Shown one piece after another: positions 34,834 to 47,269 of a stretch of DNA of 64,000 nucleotides. Under the pieces are notes generated by a model. That model was not told the DNA's origin. It made no database searches and saw nothing but the letters and a program-made list of their open reading frames with translations. The translations under genes and the position numbers were made by a program. Source of the DNA: Gordionus sp. m RMFG-2023 (Eukaryota > Nematomorpha > Gordioida > Chordodea > Parachordodidae); NCBI RefSeq assembly GCF_954871325.1, contig NC_088775.1:13493561-13557560 (forward strand). Reading direction: 5' to 3'. Within the stretch, counting starts at the first letter, position 1. Each line of letters opens with the position of its first letter.

Positions 34834-36778
34834 TTTCAAATTGAAGGTTGATTATATTTAACAAAACGCATTCTGAATTAAAATTATAATAAATGCTATA
34901 AATTTTTTTATATTGGGTCAGTTTTTCAATCTCTATCGAATAAAATTGGATATCATAATAGGTCATGTGTTGTGAACAATGACATAATGACAGCTAGCTG
35001 TCAGCATAAGTATTATATATATATATGCTTATACGATTACACCTTAAAATTAATAATTAGGTTTTAGCAACATGACTCAGAGGTAAACAAAACAAACTCA
35101 ATGTGGTAATATGGCAGGTTTGGCACAAGCCTTGCTCAATTCCCTGAAATAGAACTACTCTTACAGTTAGTTTAGAAATAAAAGAGGGACATGTGCCAGA
35201 GTGGTAATTTTATATTTTAAAAATAGGATCATTTATAACTTTTTAACACTTATATTTTCCATGCCGCTTCTTATTTTAAAACAAGAAATCAATATCCATA
35301 TTTAATATAATTATGATTTGCTAATTTTGAATATTTTTAAAAGGTTAACTCAGTGATATCAGAACTTCACGTTTTATTCGTATAATCATATTATGTATAT
35401 TATTGATACTAGTGGCCCGATAGATATTAACCAAAATAATATTATATAAGAATCGAGATTAGGTAAATAGCGGTCTAAAATATTCTTCCATCTATGAGAA
35501 AAATTTCCAGCCCTACTTAATATTATTTTGGCTAAAATCTTAATTGAGCCATTTTTACTAAAAGACCTAAATCGAAACACTTATAAACATTAATTAATAC
35601 AAGACAAGATAATTTTAAAATTTAAATACCTGCTCTACCATTGTCCCCTGGAAGAGGGGGGAATTTCTAACTTGGGATTTCTCATGCATTGATCTTCTGG
35701 CCTCTAATATAAATAGGGATGCTCTACTAAACGCCTAAACTAATAAGCTAGCTAAATATTCGCCATGACTTCCTGGCAACTATACATTCCTACCACTATC
35801 GCCACGACTCTAATATCGTTCAGCTCTCATGTCTAGACCTTCTTTAAAGAGCTGGAAAAACGGATCTCTGCTAGGACATAATATCCCAGCAAGAGATTCT
35901 ACCTACGTCAATGGTTAGCCCTAAACATAGTAAAATGCAACTATCTCCGCTTTATACTCTCAATGATAGAAACCCCCTAATTAAACATCCTATGCATAGG
36001 ATAGACTTAGGCTATTTTGCTCCCAATTATAACGTTGAGGCTAAGAGGGAATTTAGATCTCAATCAATAGAAGACGGCAAAAATTAATGACTTTATATAA
36101 TTGTGATTTACTAATTATTTTTCTTTTCCAATAATTGCGAAAATTATAAATTCTATAATCATTTTTGACTTCATACTAAGCTTTACTATATAAAATTAAT
36201 TAATAATTCTAACTAATTAAAGAAAATAATTAAACTATAAAAAAATAATAATAAATAATAAATAATAAATTACGCTTTTAAATATATTTTTTAAAGTCTT
36301 TCAAGAATCATCAAATGAATTAATAAAAGATTTTCATAAACGTGTTTTAAAAATTAAAAAATATATATAAGTGTATCACCACTAATAGCAATACATTTAA
36401 TTTATAATCTTTATTTCAAGTCAATTTCTATTCGCCAATAATATAATGCTGTTGAGAATAAGTTGGTGATTAGAGAGTAGATTCATCTTAATAATTATTT
36501 ATAAGATTTGTTTAATAAAACCTAATCCATATCTTTCAAACCTTTAATTAACCACGCCATTTAATCCTACTTCTTATCCTTACCTCAGTAATCATATGTT
36601 TTAATTTGAAATATATTTTTGTTAAATAAAAAATTTCCTTTAGACCAACTTGAGTTGAGAAGGCATTATTATATTATCGAGAATGATTGAGAATGTTTGA
36701 AATATTAGACAAATATAATATATATCATTTTAATAAATTACTATTGTTTATAGTGCTTAAAACATGAGCAGAGGCGTT
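34834..36778. other. Upstream flank of CK1; one palindrome and one less AT-rich patch
   Basis: The CK1 promoter should lie here but no clear core element was distinguishable. A palindromic-family member is listed at 35413-35551. From about 35640 to 36060 the base composition becomes clearly richer in G and C (for example CCATGACTTCCTGGCAAC) and looks like decayed coding sequence. No frame stays open and no family was recognised. Confidence 0.35.
35413..35551. repeat. Palindromic family member
   Basis: GGCCCGATAGATATTAACC at the left pairs with the inverse of GGCTAAAATCTTAATTGAGCC at the right, and CAAAATAATATTATATAAG pairs with the inverse of CTTAATATTATTTTG. Confidence 0.6.
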
Positions 36779-37091
36779 TAGTGTTGTGTTTACTAGGAAA
36801 CGCTTTGCTATTTAAATTGAATCAGCATTTTTTTAAATGTGAAAAACACAAACTACCTTTTTAACGCGTAAAAATATTATTTTTAAAGCAAAAAAAAATG
36901 TTTTTTAAATTATATGTTACAATTATTACATTATTTGAAATAAAACCCAAATAACGATAACGAACAACATAATTTGTAAGAAATTATGTTTCATTTCTTA
37001 ATTTTTAAATATAATAGTTATTGCTCTACCTTTTTTGAAAATTATTTTGAGATGTAGCGCGGTACTTTTGAGAGTAGCGTTTAACAACACT
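36779..37091. repeat. MITE, GTTGTTAAA-terminal family, 313 bp
   Basis: AGTGTTGTGTTTACTAGGAA at the left and GAGTAGCGTTTAACAACACT at the right are imperfect inverses (AGTGTTGTTAAACGCTACTC when complemented). No coding sequence. Confidence 0.6.
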
Positions 37092-40000
37092 GAATTTAAT
37101 TATTTGTTATAAACATAAATCTAGAAAACTCATTACGGGAATAGGTAATATATAAATAAAAAATTTCATTTTGATTATATATTTTTGGGGATTTTGAATA
37201 ACGTTTTTATAATTTAGTTAATTATTTTTAAAACCGTATCATGGGGCTCAACAAAAAAAATTATAGGAGGGGGAAGCCCCCTATACATTCTATTATGAAT
37301 AAATATAATTTTTTAATTGAAATTTACTAACTTTGAACAATTATTCTGAATTTCATATTTTCCCATTTATTATGCAAATAAATATTGAAAGTAAAACAAT
37401 ACAAGACATTTGTAAGATAAAATTTTTAATACAAAATATTTTTCCATTTATTACAACTTTAAATAATTTTGATTGCGGATATAAAAGTAATTTGCGTCTA
37501 AAGAATTACAAGTGATAAAAAAAAAGTTTATTAATTCATACACTGCCTCAATTGATAATGGGTAACCACATGATAATATAATTCTTATCATAAAACTAAT
37601 ATAACGTTGTGTTACCATTTTTAGCAATGTTTTACTGAATAGACTAATAAGGAAAAATTTTTAGGTCTAACCAAATCAATAATTCTTGAAGAAGAGAATT
37701 TAAACGATTAATCCAAATCATAAAACTATATGGTAGTTAGAGCTTCCTCTTGGATCACATTATGAAAGCTAGATAAGCAAGAAAATTATTGAGAGATATT
37801 GAATTTCTAAAAGATTATCTTCTATTTTTAATGATATATAAAGGACTAAACAGTTGACCATTATTGCTCATCTAAATTATGCAATCAAATGAACTCAGCA
37901 GCAGGAGTAATAATCTTAAATTACCTAGCCACACAGATAATAGATGCTGATTAATTTCCAGTCATAGCCATGACACTCACAATGTAAACTCATATCAGAA
38001 ATTATAAATTGATAAAACAAAAATACTAAAAATCTTTAGAAGAAATAATTATGCAAATATATTGAAGTCTTGAGTTATTTGCATGGTAGGATGCCATATT
38101 AGAAATGAATCATTTACTAACTAGAAAATAAGGACCAGAATGATATGATGAAAGCAATTATTTTATATATTATTGTAGCATCACCTATGGTTTGTAATAA
38201 TATTAAAATATTAATGTTTAGAAAATTTAACTTAAACTGTTTTTCAAAGAAGAAAAAAAATAACTTTCCTAAAAACACGTAAAAAAGATAAGATAAGATT
38301 TTAATTTATTACATCCATTGTGGGATGAATAATAAGATGTTTAATTTTTAATAAATAGATGGCATTAAAGAATTGGAATGCAAATTGTTATATATTTATT
38401 ATCAAAAGCATTTATTAGTAAAATTTATTAAAATATTAACTGTAATATATTATATAACTGTCAAATACGTCTGTAGTGGCATTTTAAACAATTATATATA
38501 ATAGAAGATTATAAACTATATGCTTACTTACTTTTTATAAAGAAATCTCTTATACATATTTGGACCTTGAAAATATTATTAGGAAGAGGCATGGTAATTA
38601 ATTTTAAAAATACAGTTGATTCGTGATTTTGAAAATTTGAACTCGGCTAATTATACAATATTAAATTTGTTAATTTACAATTAATAAATGATTATATTTA
38701 TTTAATTAGGGTTATGTAATAATTTAAATAATAAACAATTAAGCTTCAACTGTCATGCTAAATTAATATTTAGTGAGTGATATTGATTTTCTATTTATAA
38801 CAGAATTTGATTGCAAGCTGACATAGTGAAAATATAATTTATATGTAATAATCTAATCAAATAATTAAAATAGTATTCTTTTAATAAAAATTTAGATAGT
38901 CTTATTAATTTTTAAATAAAAAATTAAATCTATATATTACGTGATAGAATTATAAAAGAAATAGTTCAGGTAGCAATCAATAAAATTTATTTTTAGTTCA
39001 AGGTAAGGAGCCATTAAAAAAAATATTTTTGCTTCAAGGGGATATTCAAATTTTTCAGGGGGCCGGAGCCCTGCGCCCACCCCCTTAGTGACGCTACTGA
39101 TTATAAGTATATATTTATCCATTTGATTTAATTTTATATAAAAAAAATTAAATAACTAGATGATACAATAAATAAATACATATGAACAAAAATTATAATT
39201 CTTATTTTAATCATTTACATTTAGTTTTTATTGATATCTAAAATTATTGCAGACATATCAAGGTAATTGCACCATTAATAGAAAGTATTTATATAAAGGA
39301 ATTATTAAGAAAATAAATCTATTAAAAAAAGACATAAATGCTCTCTAAAAATCAATATAGTTAAAGTTAAATTATAAACTGCACAAATAATACCTTATAT
39401 TTTTGAATAAAATAGCAAACCAATTGCAAAATATTTCTACTTTGAAAATTAACTAAACTCTTGAATCTCTTTTTCAGCTGAATAATTACAACCCGTATGT
39501 GCCTAAAAAATTAATAGAAAAAAAGAGATTAAATTAGTTCTTATTTATTATGTTAATGGGCGCGATTTACTAGGGATCTCTAATAAAACCCATGGATGTA
39601 AGCAACTTAAATTATCTAAAGATTCAATTAATAAATTACTCTGATTATTAAAACCTTTTCATGTATTATAATTAAAATTGGAAACCAAATATAATCATAT
39701 TGAATTTAAACATACACTGCTCAGAGAATTGAGAGAGTTAACCAACAAAAAATTTAAAATAAATCTTTTTTTAAACATTAATGGACACCGGGAATTTTAT
39801 AAGCCTGGGATTTTTATGAACTCCAGAATTTTCATCTATACCTAACTTGTGAGTTATTTATTTTTTTTTACCCAAAATGTATAATTATATTATTCAAATA
39901 TTCAATATTTGATCCCATATAAAATAATTTATAACTCAATCAATATATGATTTTAAACCCTTAAAAATGACTATCTCAAAAATATTTAATAATACGTTTA

Positions 40001-40137
40001 AATTATCGAATAATTATCTTATATATATATATATATTATTAAACAAACTTATTCTATTCTATATAAAATTAAAATTGCTCTTTTATCTATCAGTACCCCT
40101 AACTCTAAAGGGCGGGTGATATATCCTAATATTAGTA
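37092..40137. other. Intergenic AT-rich stretch, no gene
   Basis: No coding motif was recognised. At about 39000-39107 lies one end of a non-autonomous element whose complement begins CAGTAGCGTCACTAAGGGGG and continues into GC-rich sequence; its partner end was not found. A short GGGGGAAGCCCCC hairpin lies near 37269. TA runs occur near 40020. Confidence 0.4.
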
Positions 40138-40620
40138 TATGTTTAAACCAAGGATTCAAGCCGAACCCGAAAAGAAAACCCTGGTTTTTGAAAAAATCTG
40201 AACTCGAACCAAAACCTAAACTCAGTGATAAAATTTTCAAGAACCGAACACGGGAATTTTATTGAACCCGGGTTCAACCAGGTTCAGTGTATTGTTTAAA
40301 CAAATATATTAAGATATTTGTATAATTGCAAATACAAATATTAATAATTAGTGTTAATATATTTTAAACAATTTAATTCATTTACGCCATTTTTAAAATT
40401 TTTTAAATTTATTCTCAAAGATTCCTACTGGATTGTTAATAAATTTTAAACAATCAAATTCATTCACGCCATTTATTTTTAATTTTTAACTTATTCTAAA
40501 AGATTATTAATTAGTTAAAAATTAAAGTTAACTAGTCAAAGTAAAAATTATCATTTTAAAAAATTGTTAAGCAAAGATGTAGGGAAGTTTTTGTAAACTT
40601 TTGTATTTTTAACTATACTA

Positions 40621-42483
40621 GTAGAAAGCCCGTCAAAAATGATGGGCAATGAGATTTTTATTCATTTTTTACGATAGATGTCATGCTAGGTTCAAGCTCA
40701 CAATATTAGGAAGCATCTAAGATCTTATAATTTTAAAAAAGTTTATCAAGCCCAGCTCAACCCTTGATAATTTGTAAAAGATATTCCCAAGTCAGGTGCA
40801 AGCTAATATTAATTTTGAGGTTCCAAGCCCAGTCCTACCCATTATAATCTTGAAAGTTTTTCCCACCTCGGAGATAGTTAAATTTTTAATATCATCACAT
40901 GAACGAGAAATATCTGATTTACCAATTAGTCTAATATGGAAAAAAAACATGTAAATTCCGTATTAAGGGAAACTGGGAAGGCCTGGGCAACCACTTATTA
41001 GAGAATCATGACAAATAAAATAAAAATAACCGACTCTTATACTTTTTTGTAATATGATCAATTAAAATTATATTTAAAAAATATGTTGTTTATTATATAC
41101 GGTTATTGTTGTTTTTCAGATAAATTTAATGTATGTCTTGCATTTCTGAAATTATTTGTCAAAGAATTTGATAAGGGATATATATTTTTTTATGTTAAGT
41201 AAAAAAAAAATGCTGTCTATTTAAATTACAAAAATGTCATTAAACACTAATGAAACTTATATGCTAATTATTTATATATTTTTTAAGATATTTTTTTTAT
41301 TGACATATAAATTTAGGATAATTTTTTTATAAAATAATGAGGATTATTTATTATGTATTTGATAAAATTAAAAGCAAATCCTTGTTGACATTTTAATTTA
41401 TGATGGAAAAAGCGACAAAATAAATCTGAGCGGTCGTCTGGAGAGGAAATAATTAACGTATAATTTTATATCATTTAGGGTTGTTGATGAAAGGGATGAC
41501 GGATTAACAAAGCAGTGTACAAAACACATTACGTCCTGATAAAGATGATATACCTATGCCTTGGGATACTGGTTAAAAAAACGCAAAACGATATTTCTGT
41601 CAATGTCAGCATTGGTGTACCCCTCTAAAATAGAATCATGAACGACAATGTTAACTCAACCATAAAACGGTCGAAAGTATTGTTATAAAGGCCACGACAG
41701 AATCACTGTATATATTTCCATTAATAAAGTTAATGAAATTGGCCGTACTGTACATTCAGGTTTGAACACGCAAAACGATATTTCTGTCAATGTCAGCATT
41801 GGTATCCCCTTCTAAGATAGAATCATGAACGACAATGTTAACTCAACATAATTCGGTTTTAAGTATTGTTTTAAAGGCCACGACAGAACTACTGCATATT
41901 TTCCATTAATAAAGTTGATGAAATTGGCCATACTGTACATTCAAGTTAGGACATTCCTCTAAATATTCATTAAAGTTTCTCAGAGAATCGGATAAAGTAA
42001 TTTTTATATTAACTCCTAGTGAAGTGAATGATAGTACAGAATTAAATGTTTATATTTGTTAAAAAATAGGCGGAGGCTTAGGGATTATGGTAGTGGTGAT
42101 AGTATAATTTGGAGAACTGGGTGAAAATAAAATAAACATAGATATAAAACATAAGATTAAAAAAAACAAAATAAACCTCCAGATGAGTTCATTCCAAGCG
42201 TAGTTCTTTATTATTTTGTCTACCAGTAACTCTAGAACGGGTAAGGAGTTTGTTAAATCGTCATTATTTTCTTTGCTTATCTTTAATAATAGATTCATCA
42301 TGTTTTATAGCAATGTGAGGGATTAGGGTTAGCCTAGACTAATAAAGAAATCAGGCATAAATATAAATAAACTCTTGTTGAAATTAAACAAACATTAAAA
42401 TAATGTAAAACCGGTAGATGGGTCAATATTAGATGAATATTTCTAGTAGTTGGAGGGCTATCATCAAAAAAAATTTTGGGGGG
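40621..42483. repeat. Left arm of the fold-back element, with a 187-bp internal tandem duplication
   Basis: It ends in a G run after CATCAAAAAAAATTTTGG, mirrored at 45966-46000 by a C run and CAATTTTTTTTGATG. Within it 41582-41768 is repeated at 41769-41955 (CGCAAAACGATATTTCTGTC, ATTGGTGTACCCCTCT). The right arm has this block only once, so the duplication postdates arm divergence. Confidence 0.75.
42059..42301 (-). CDS. Short membrane-protein-like open frame in the fold-back arm
   Basis: Eighty codons starting MMNLLLKISKENNDD. A hydrophobic segment WRFILFFLILCFISMFILF (about residues 41-59) fits one membrane span, followed by a Ser/Thr/Pro-rich end. The mirrored sequence in the right arm (46150-46400, plus strand) is recognisable but broken by frame changes. 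Just downstream on the same strand, both arms preserve a second coding-like stretch: LSDSLRNFNEYLEECPNL in the left arm (near 41970), LSDSLRNFHDYLEE in the right. I do not recognise a family. It may be a remnant of a gene carried by, or captured into, the element; it may equally be chance. Confidence 0.35.
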   Translation of the reverse strand: MMNLLLKISKENNDDLTNSLPVLELLVDKIIKNYAWNELIWRFILFFLILCFISMFILFSPSSPNYTITTTIIPKPPPIF

Positions 42484-43139
42484 ACTTATCAAGCCTATTA
42501 TGATATTCTAAAAGTTAAAAAATAATATGATGAATGGAATGTAATGTTATTAAGATTAAGGTTAATTAATTGTAAGGTAATTAAAAAATAAGATTAAAAA
42601 ATGGGGGGGGGGGAAGAAGGTAAAATAAATTATTATATTATAAAAATTAAATTGAAGGAATTGATAAGGTTTTGAGAAATAGTGGTTAATAGATAATAGA
42701 AATAGAAAGAAAAGAATGAGATAATAATTTAGTGATAAATAAATTCATTAAGGGAGGGGAAAAAATAAAGAAAGAGTTATTTATAAGGATTGGAGATTAT
42801 GAATAGGTTAGGATAAGAATATTTAAATATTTGAATATACTTGGTTATCTTCTTAATTATTGGTTATGAAAGAAAAATATGAGTATAAAAAATAGTAATG
42901 TAAGTACTGACAAAAATTGTGAGTATGTTCAAAATAAATATACAAGTTGAGTATCTTGTAGAGATTTCATTAATGTGTAATTGATAATATGAGATGAAAA
43001 TTGATAAGGTAATCTAAGAAATAAAGAAAGGATTAAGTAAAATAAAAAGTTTCATTCATATTTACAAAGTTGAGGGAATATTGTTTTTATCAATTCAAAG
43101 ACGATTTTTCAAATCTCTCAATCCATGTTATATATGTGT
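42484..43139. other. Fold-back centre, purine-rich plus strand, no gene
   Basis: The plus strand is rich in A and G (GGGGGGAAGAAGG near 42608) and nearly free of C over about 600 nt. No coding or repeat unit was recognised. Confidence 0.4.
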
Positions 43140-44340
43140 ACACCTACACCAACAATTCTCGAAATTCCATTCATCTGTTCTGTTTGTATAAAATAAATAA
43201 ATAAAATCAACAAATAAAAAAAATAAAAATAAATACGTACCAATGACATGACGTAGCGATGACATGGCGTCACGATGAAGGAGTGAGGACATCGGAAAAT
43301 TATAATATATATTTTGCCTTTAAATAAAATAAAAAATGTATTTTTTATACCAAATTTATGTCAAGTTTTTCAATTATGATTTAAATATAGAATTTTTTTT
43401 ATTATCAATTCAAAAATTCTTAAACCCGAGTTAAACCCGCAACCAACCCCGGTTATAAAAATATTTCCCTTATCCGAACCAGAACCAAGCCCACCTAATT
43501 TTTTACATCAAACCGAACCGAACCCAGGCAAAAATTTTGCCCAGTTCGCATACATGGTTTAAACTACCAGAAAATTAAATTTTAAAGATAACAAAAGTCT
43601 GGAGTCAGATTTCAGAGTTCTTACACGAGTTATTTACCAACCATTTTTTAAATTTATAATAATACCAGAAATGATGATATTGAATTTTATTTTAACATAT
43701 TACATTTTATAATTAAATAAAATAAATCTTTTAATAATATATAAATATTAAATTCAAAAAATTATCATATTTGAACTCCAGCAATATAGCCAATGCTGAC
43801 TATTCACTTTGTATGGCCCTTTCTTTCTCATTAAAAATAAAGAAAATTCTGAAAAAGTAAAAAAATTTTTTAATATAATTCTAATAGAATTAATAAGGTG
43901 ATAAGAAAAATGAAGTAACTAGTGGAAAGAATTATTGGCAAAAAAACCCCTTGGAAAAAATTTAACAAAAAAAAATCTGTTTAATTTAAATATTAGGTCA
44001 CGTGATAATTTTATCCTTATAGAGGATAATGCATAAATATTTGACGGGGGGGGGGGGGGGGTTACGAATTTTTATTACATATTATTTAAAAATATGATAT
44101 GATATAAAATCGATTTTTTTTAATAACAAATATGAAAATTCTTTATCTATATTATAATTTTCCTATGTCCTCACTACGTCATCGTGACGTCATGTCATCG
44201 TGACGTCATGTCATCGTGACGTCATGTCATCGCTACGTCATATCATTGTTACGTCATGTCATAGGTACGTATTTATTTATTTATTTAATTAATTTATTTA
44301 TTTTATACAAACAGATGATCCTATAACTTAAATCTTCTAT
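43140..44340. repeat. Nested inverted pair carrying TGACGTCA repeats
   Basis: The sequence around 43165-43300 is the inverse of 44160-44330: TTTGTATAAAATAAATAAAT pairs with its complement, and GACATGACGTAGCGATGACA pairs with 44190-44260. The right copy expands into a 16-bp tandem array of TGACGTCATGTCATCG, giving three or more TGACGTCA palindromes. A run of 16 G (44046-44061) and one hAT-like end (43420-43561) lie between the arms. Confidence 0.6.
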
Positions 44341-44485
44341 GCAACTGTACGAGGCCATATTAAAACCAAAAAGTAATACATTATTTACTATTATTTTATA
44401 CAAACAGATGATCCTATAACTTAAATTTTCTATGCAACTATGGGAGGCCATATTAAAACCAAAAAGTACATTATTTACTAAATAT
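44301..44485. repeat. Tandem duplication of about 93 bp
   Basis: TTTTATACAAACAGATGATC ... GAGGCCATATTAAAACC occurs at 44301-44393 and again at 44394-44485 with few differences. A partial third piece (GAGGCCATATTAAAACC) occurs near 44955. Confidence 0.75.
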
Positions 44486-44559
44486 TACAAAATATTAATA
44501 TTTTATATCTCTAAGCTTGGGAATTTATTTTTAAAATTAATGCAACTGTAGGAGGCACA

Positions 44560-44920
44560 ATATTAGGAAGCATATAATTAAGGAAGCATATAATTAAGGA
44601 AGCATATAATTATAAAAAAGTTTATCAAGCCCAGCTCAACCCTTAATAATTTGTAAAAGATATTCCCATGTCAGGTGCAAGATAATATAAATTTTGAGGT
44701 TCCAAGCTCAGTCGTATCCAATATAATTTTGAAAATTTTTTCCCACCTAGGAGATAGTTAAATTTTTAATTGATTTATCATCACATGAAGGGTAAATATC
44801 TGATTTACCCATTAGTTTAAAATGTAAAAAAAACATAAATAATATTAGGGCAGACCTTATTTTGTCATGATTCTCTAATAAGTGCTGTTCAGGTTTTCTC
44901 AGTTTCCCTTATTACCAATT
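44560..44920. repeat. Third, rearranged copy of the fold-back arm
   Basis: GTTTATCAAGCCCAGCTCAA (44618) through GATAGTTAAATTTTTAAT repeats the left arm's 40740-40900 in the same orientation. From about 44862 the sequence flips to the inverse of 40975-41025 (CATGATTCTCTAATAAGTG). AAGGAAGCATATAATT is repeated in tandem at its start. This shows rearrangement inside the element. Confidence 0.65.
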
Positions 44921-45108
44921 CACATGATATTTTTCAAAATTAGTGCAACTGGAGGAGGCCATATTAAAACCAATTGTAAAAGTAATACATTATTTACTAA
45001 ATATTACAAATTATTAATATTTTATATAGAAATTCATAACTGAGTTAATTCAATAAATTTAATATCTCTAGGCTTGGGGAAAATTTTTTCAAAATTATTA
45101 TGGGTTGG

Positions 45109-45684
45109 CAGCGTCTACATGAGCGGGAGGGGTAGGAACAGTTTGCATCCTATTTTTTTGAGGGGGTAGGGGGTAAGCTGCTTTAATGGGGGTAGGATAA
45201 AATTTTTTTGGGAGTTATCTATTAAATTTTAAGATGAAATAAGACAAAGTTTATTGCTGTAAAAATTAATACTTTTATTATAGTATTATTATAATACAAT
45301 TCATCGACCAAATCTATATATTGCAAACAATCATACACATTGTTTTCCAAATAAACTATCCTTTTAAATATAATTTAAAAGGTTTAGATATTTTAGCAAG
45401 CTCATAATGCCATAATAATTAATTCATTGTAAATAATGGAGGTTTTAATTAAATTTATTATCTAAAAAATAAATTCTTTATATTCACAAAATATCGATAG
45501 TTGGTATTAGAGATAGATTAATTTAAGTTATCCTTTTTATTTGAAAAGAGTATCAATAAATAAATAAGTGAAAATAACGATAAAGAGACATCTCCGCCGA
45601 AGGCGGCTGGGATTTTTTAGGGGGGTAGGCAAAGGTTTTTGAAGGGGGTTTGCATCCAGTAAAAATCCTGTCATGTAGACGCTG
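45109..45684. mobile_element. MITE of 576 bp with 8-bp target duplication
   Basis: CAGCGTCTACATGA opens the element and TCATGTAGACGCTG closes it, perfect inverses. TGGGTTGG (45101-45108) and TGGGTTGA (45685-45692) match at 7 of 8 positions. The interior has G-rich ends (GAGGGGGTAGGGGGTAAG) and an AT-rich middle. An inverted relative lies at 55863-56407. No transposase. Confidence 0.85.
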
Positions 45685-47269
45685 TGGGTTGAATTGGGCT
45701 TAAAAAATATTTCTCAAAATTAATATTGGCTTGGTTTTCAAAAATTATTAGGGATTGAAATGGGCTTGAGAAAATCTTTTTAAATTATTAAGATCTTGGA
45801 TGCTTGGAAATTTTTTCCAAATATTGTAAGCGAACCTATATTGGGATTTTTTAATGTTAAATGTTAGTCTTATGTTAATATTTTTATAAAGTATTATATT
45901 TTATCCGTAGACTAATTGGTAAATCAGAGATTTCCCCTTCATTAATTATAAATTTAATATCTCTGCCCCCCCCCCCCCAATTTTTTTTGATGTTATCCCT
46001 CCAACTACTAGATATATGCATCTAATATTGACCCATCTACTGGTTTACAGAATTTTAATGTTCGTTTTATTTCAATAATGATGTTTATTTATATTTTTGC
46101 CCTTTATTTGTCTAGGCTAACCCAACCTTAATCCTCACATTGCTACAAAACATGATGAATCTATGAAAGATAAGCAAGGAAAATAATGACGAATAAACAA
46201 ACGCCTTGCCCGTTCTAGAGTTACTGGTAGCCAAAATAATAAAAAACTACGCTTAAAATTAACTCCTCTGGAGGTTTATTTATTTTTTTTTTCTTATGTT
46301 TTATATTTATATGTTTATTTTATTTTCACCCAGTTGCCTTCAAATGATATTTCTATTACCACTACCACAATCCCTATGCCACATCTGCCTATTTTTTAAC
46401 AAATATAAGCATTCAATTCCGTACTATCATTCACTTCACTAGGAGTTATTATAAATAGTACTTTATCTGATTCTCTGAGAAACTTTCATGATTATTTAGA
46501 GGAATATTCAAACCTGAATGTGCAATACGGCCATTTTCATCAACTTTATTAATGGAAGAATATGCAGTAATTCTGTCATGGCCTTTATAAATTCTTACTA
46601 CATTTTTATGGCTGAGTTAACATTTTCGTTCATGATTCTATTTTAGAGGGGGCTACCAATGCTGACATTAACAGAAATAACATTTTGCGTTCTTCTTTTA
46701 CCAGTATCCCAAGGCATAGGCATATGACTCATCTTTATCAGGACGTATTATGTTTTGTACACTGCTTTGGTTCCGTCATTACTTTCATCTACAACCCTAA
46801 ATGATATGAAATTGTACATTAATTATTTCCTTTCCAGGCAACCTTCCAGATTTATTTTGTCGCTTTTTCCATCAAAAATAAAAATGTCAACAAGGATTTG
46901 CTCTTAATTTTATCAAATACACAACATAATAATTATTCCTCATTATTTTTTAAAAAAATTATCCTAAATTTATATGTCAATAAAAAATATTTTCAATATT
47001 TATATATAGAATTGGAGTGCTCCACTCGACATTTTCAAAATTTTTGAGTTAGAAGTGGATAATAACTTATTTATATCTTATTTAATCACGTGTTGTATTT
47101 CCCTCCTTTTTTAATTTTTTGCTTTCCATATTGAATCGTATAATTTTCATTACATTTATCTCTATTCCTATTTTAATGTGTAGGTAAATTTTATATTATT
47201 ACATATTATAAATTAAATATTTGAATTATTATGTATTAGTTTGTTAATATAATAAATTTCATTTTTTTT

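Larger units (their letters stand above)
40138..43561. mobile_element. Pair of hAT-like ends with CCCGAACC motifs
   Basis: GTTTAAACCAAGGATTC at 40140 is mirrored by the sequence ending in CATGGTTTAAAC at 43561. Inside both ends AACCCGGGTTC, CCGAACC and AAACCCG motifs are repeated (40155-40290 and 43420-43550). They look like the two ends of one hAT-like element. This pair straddles the left end of the fold-back element at 40621 but not its right end, so simple nesting does not explain it; the ends may belong to separate copies. Confidence 0.4.

Noticed and set aside
37333-37515. Plus-strand open frame of 60 residues in AT-rich flank
   Set aside because: Short, low-complexity and without recognisable motif; expected by chance in such sequence.
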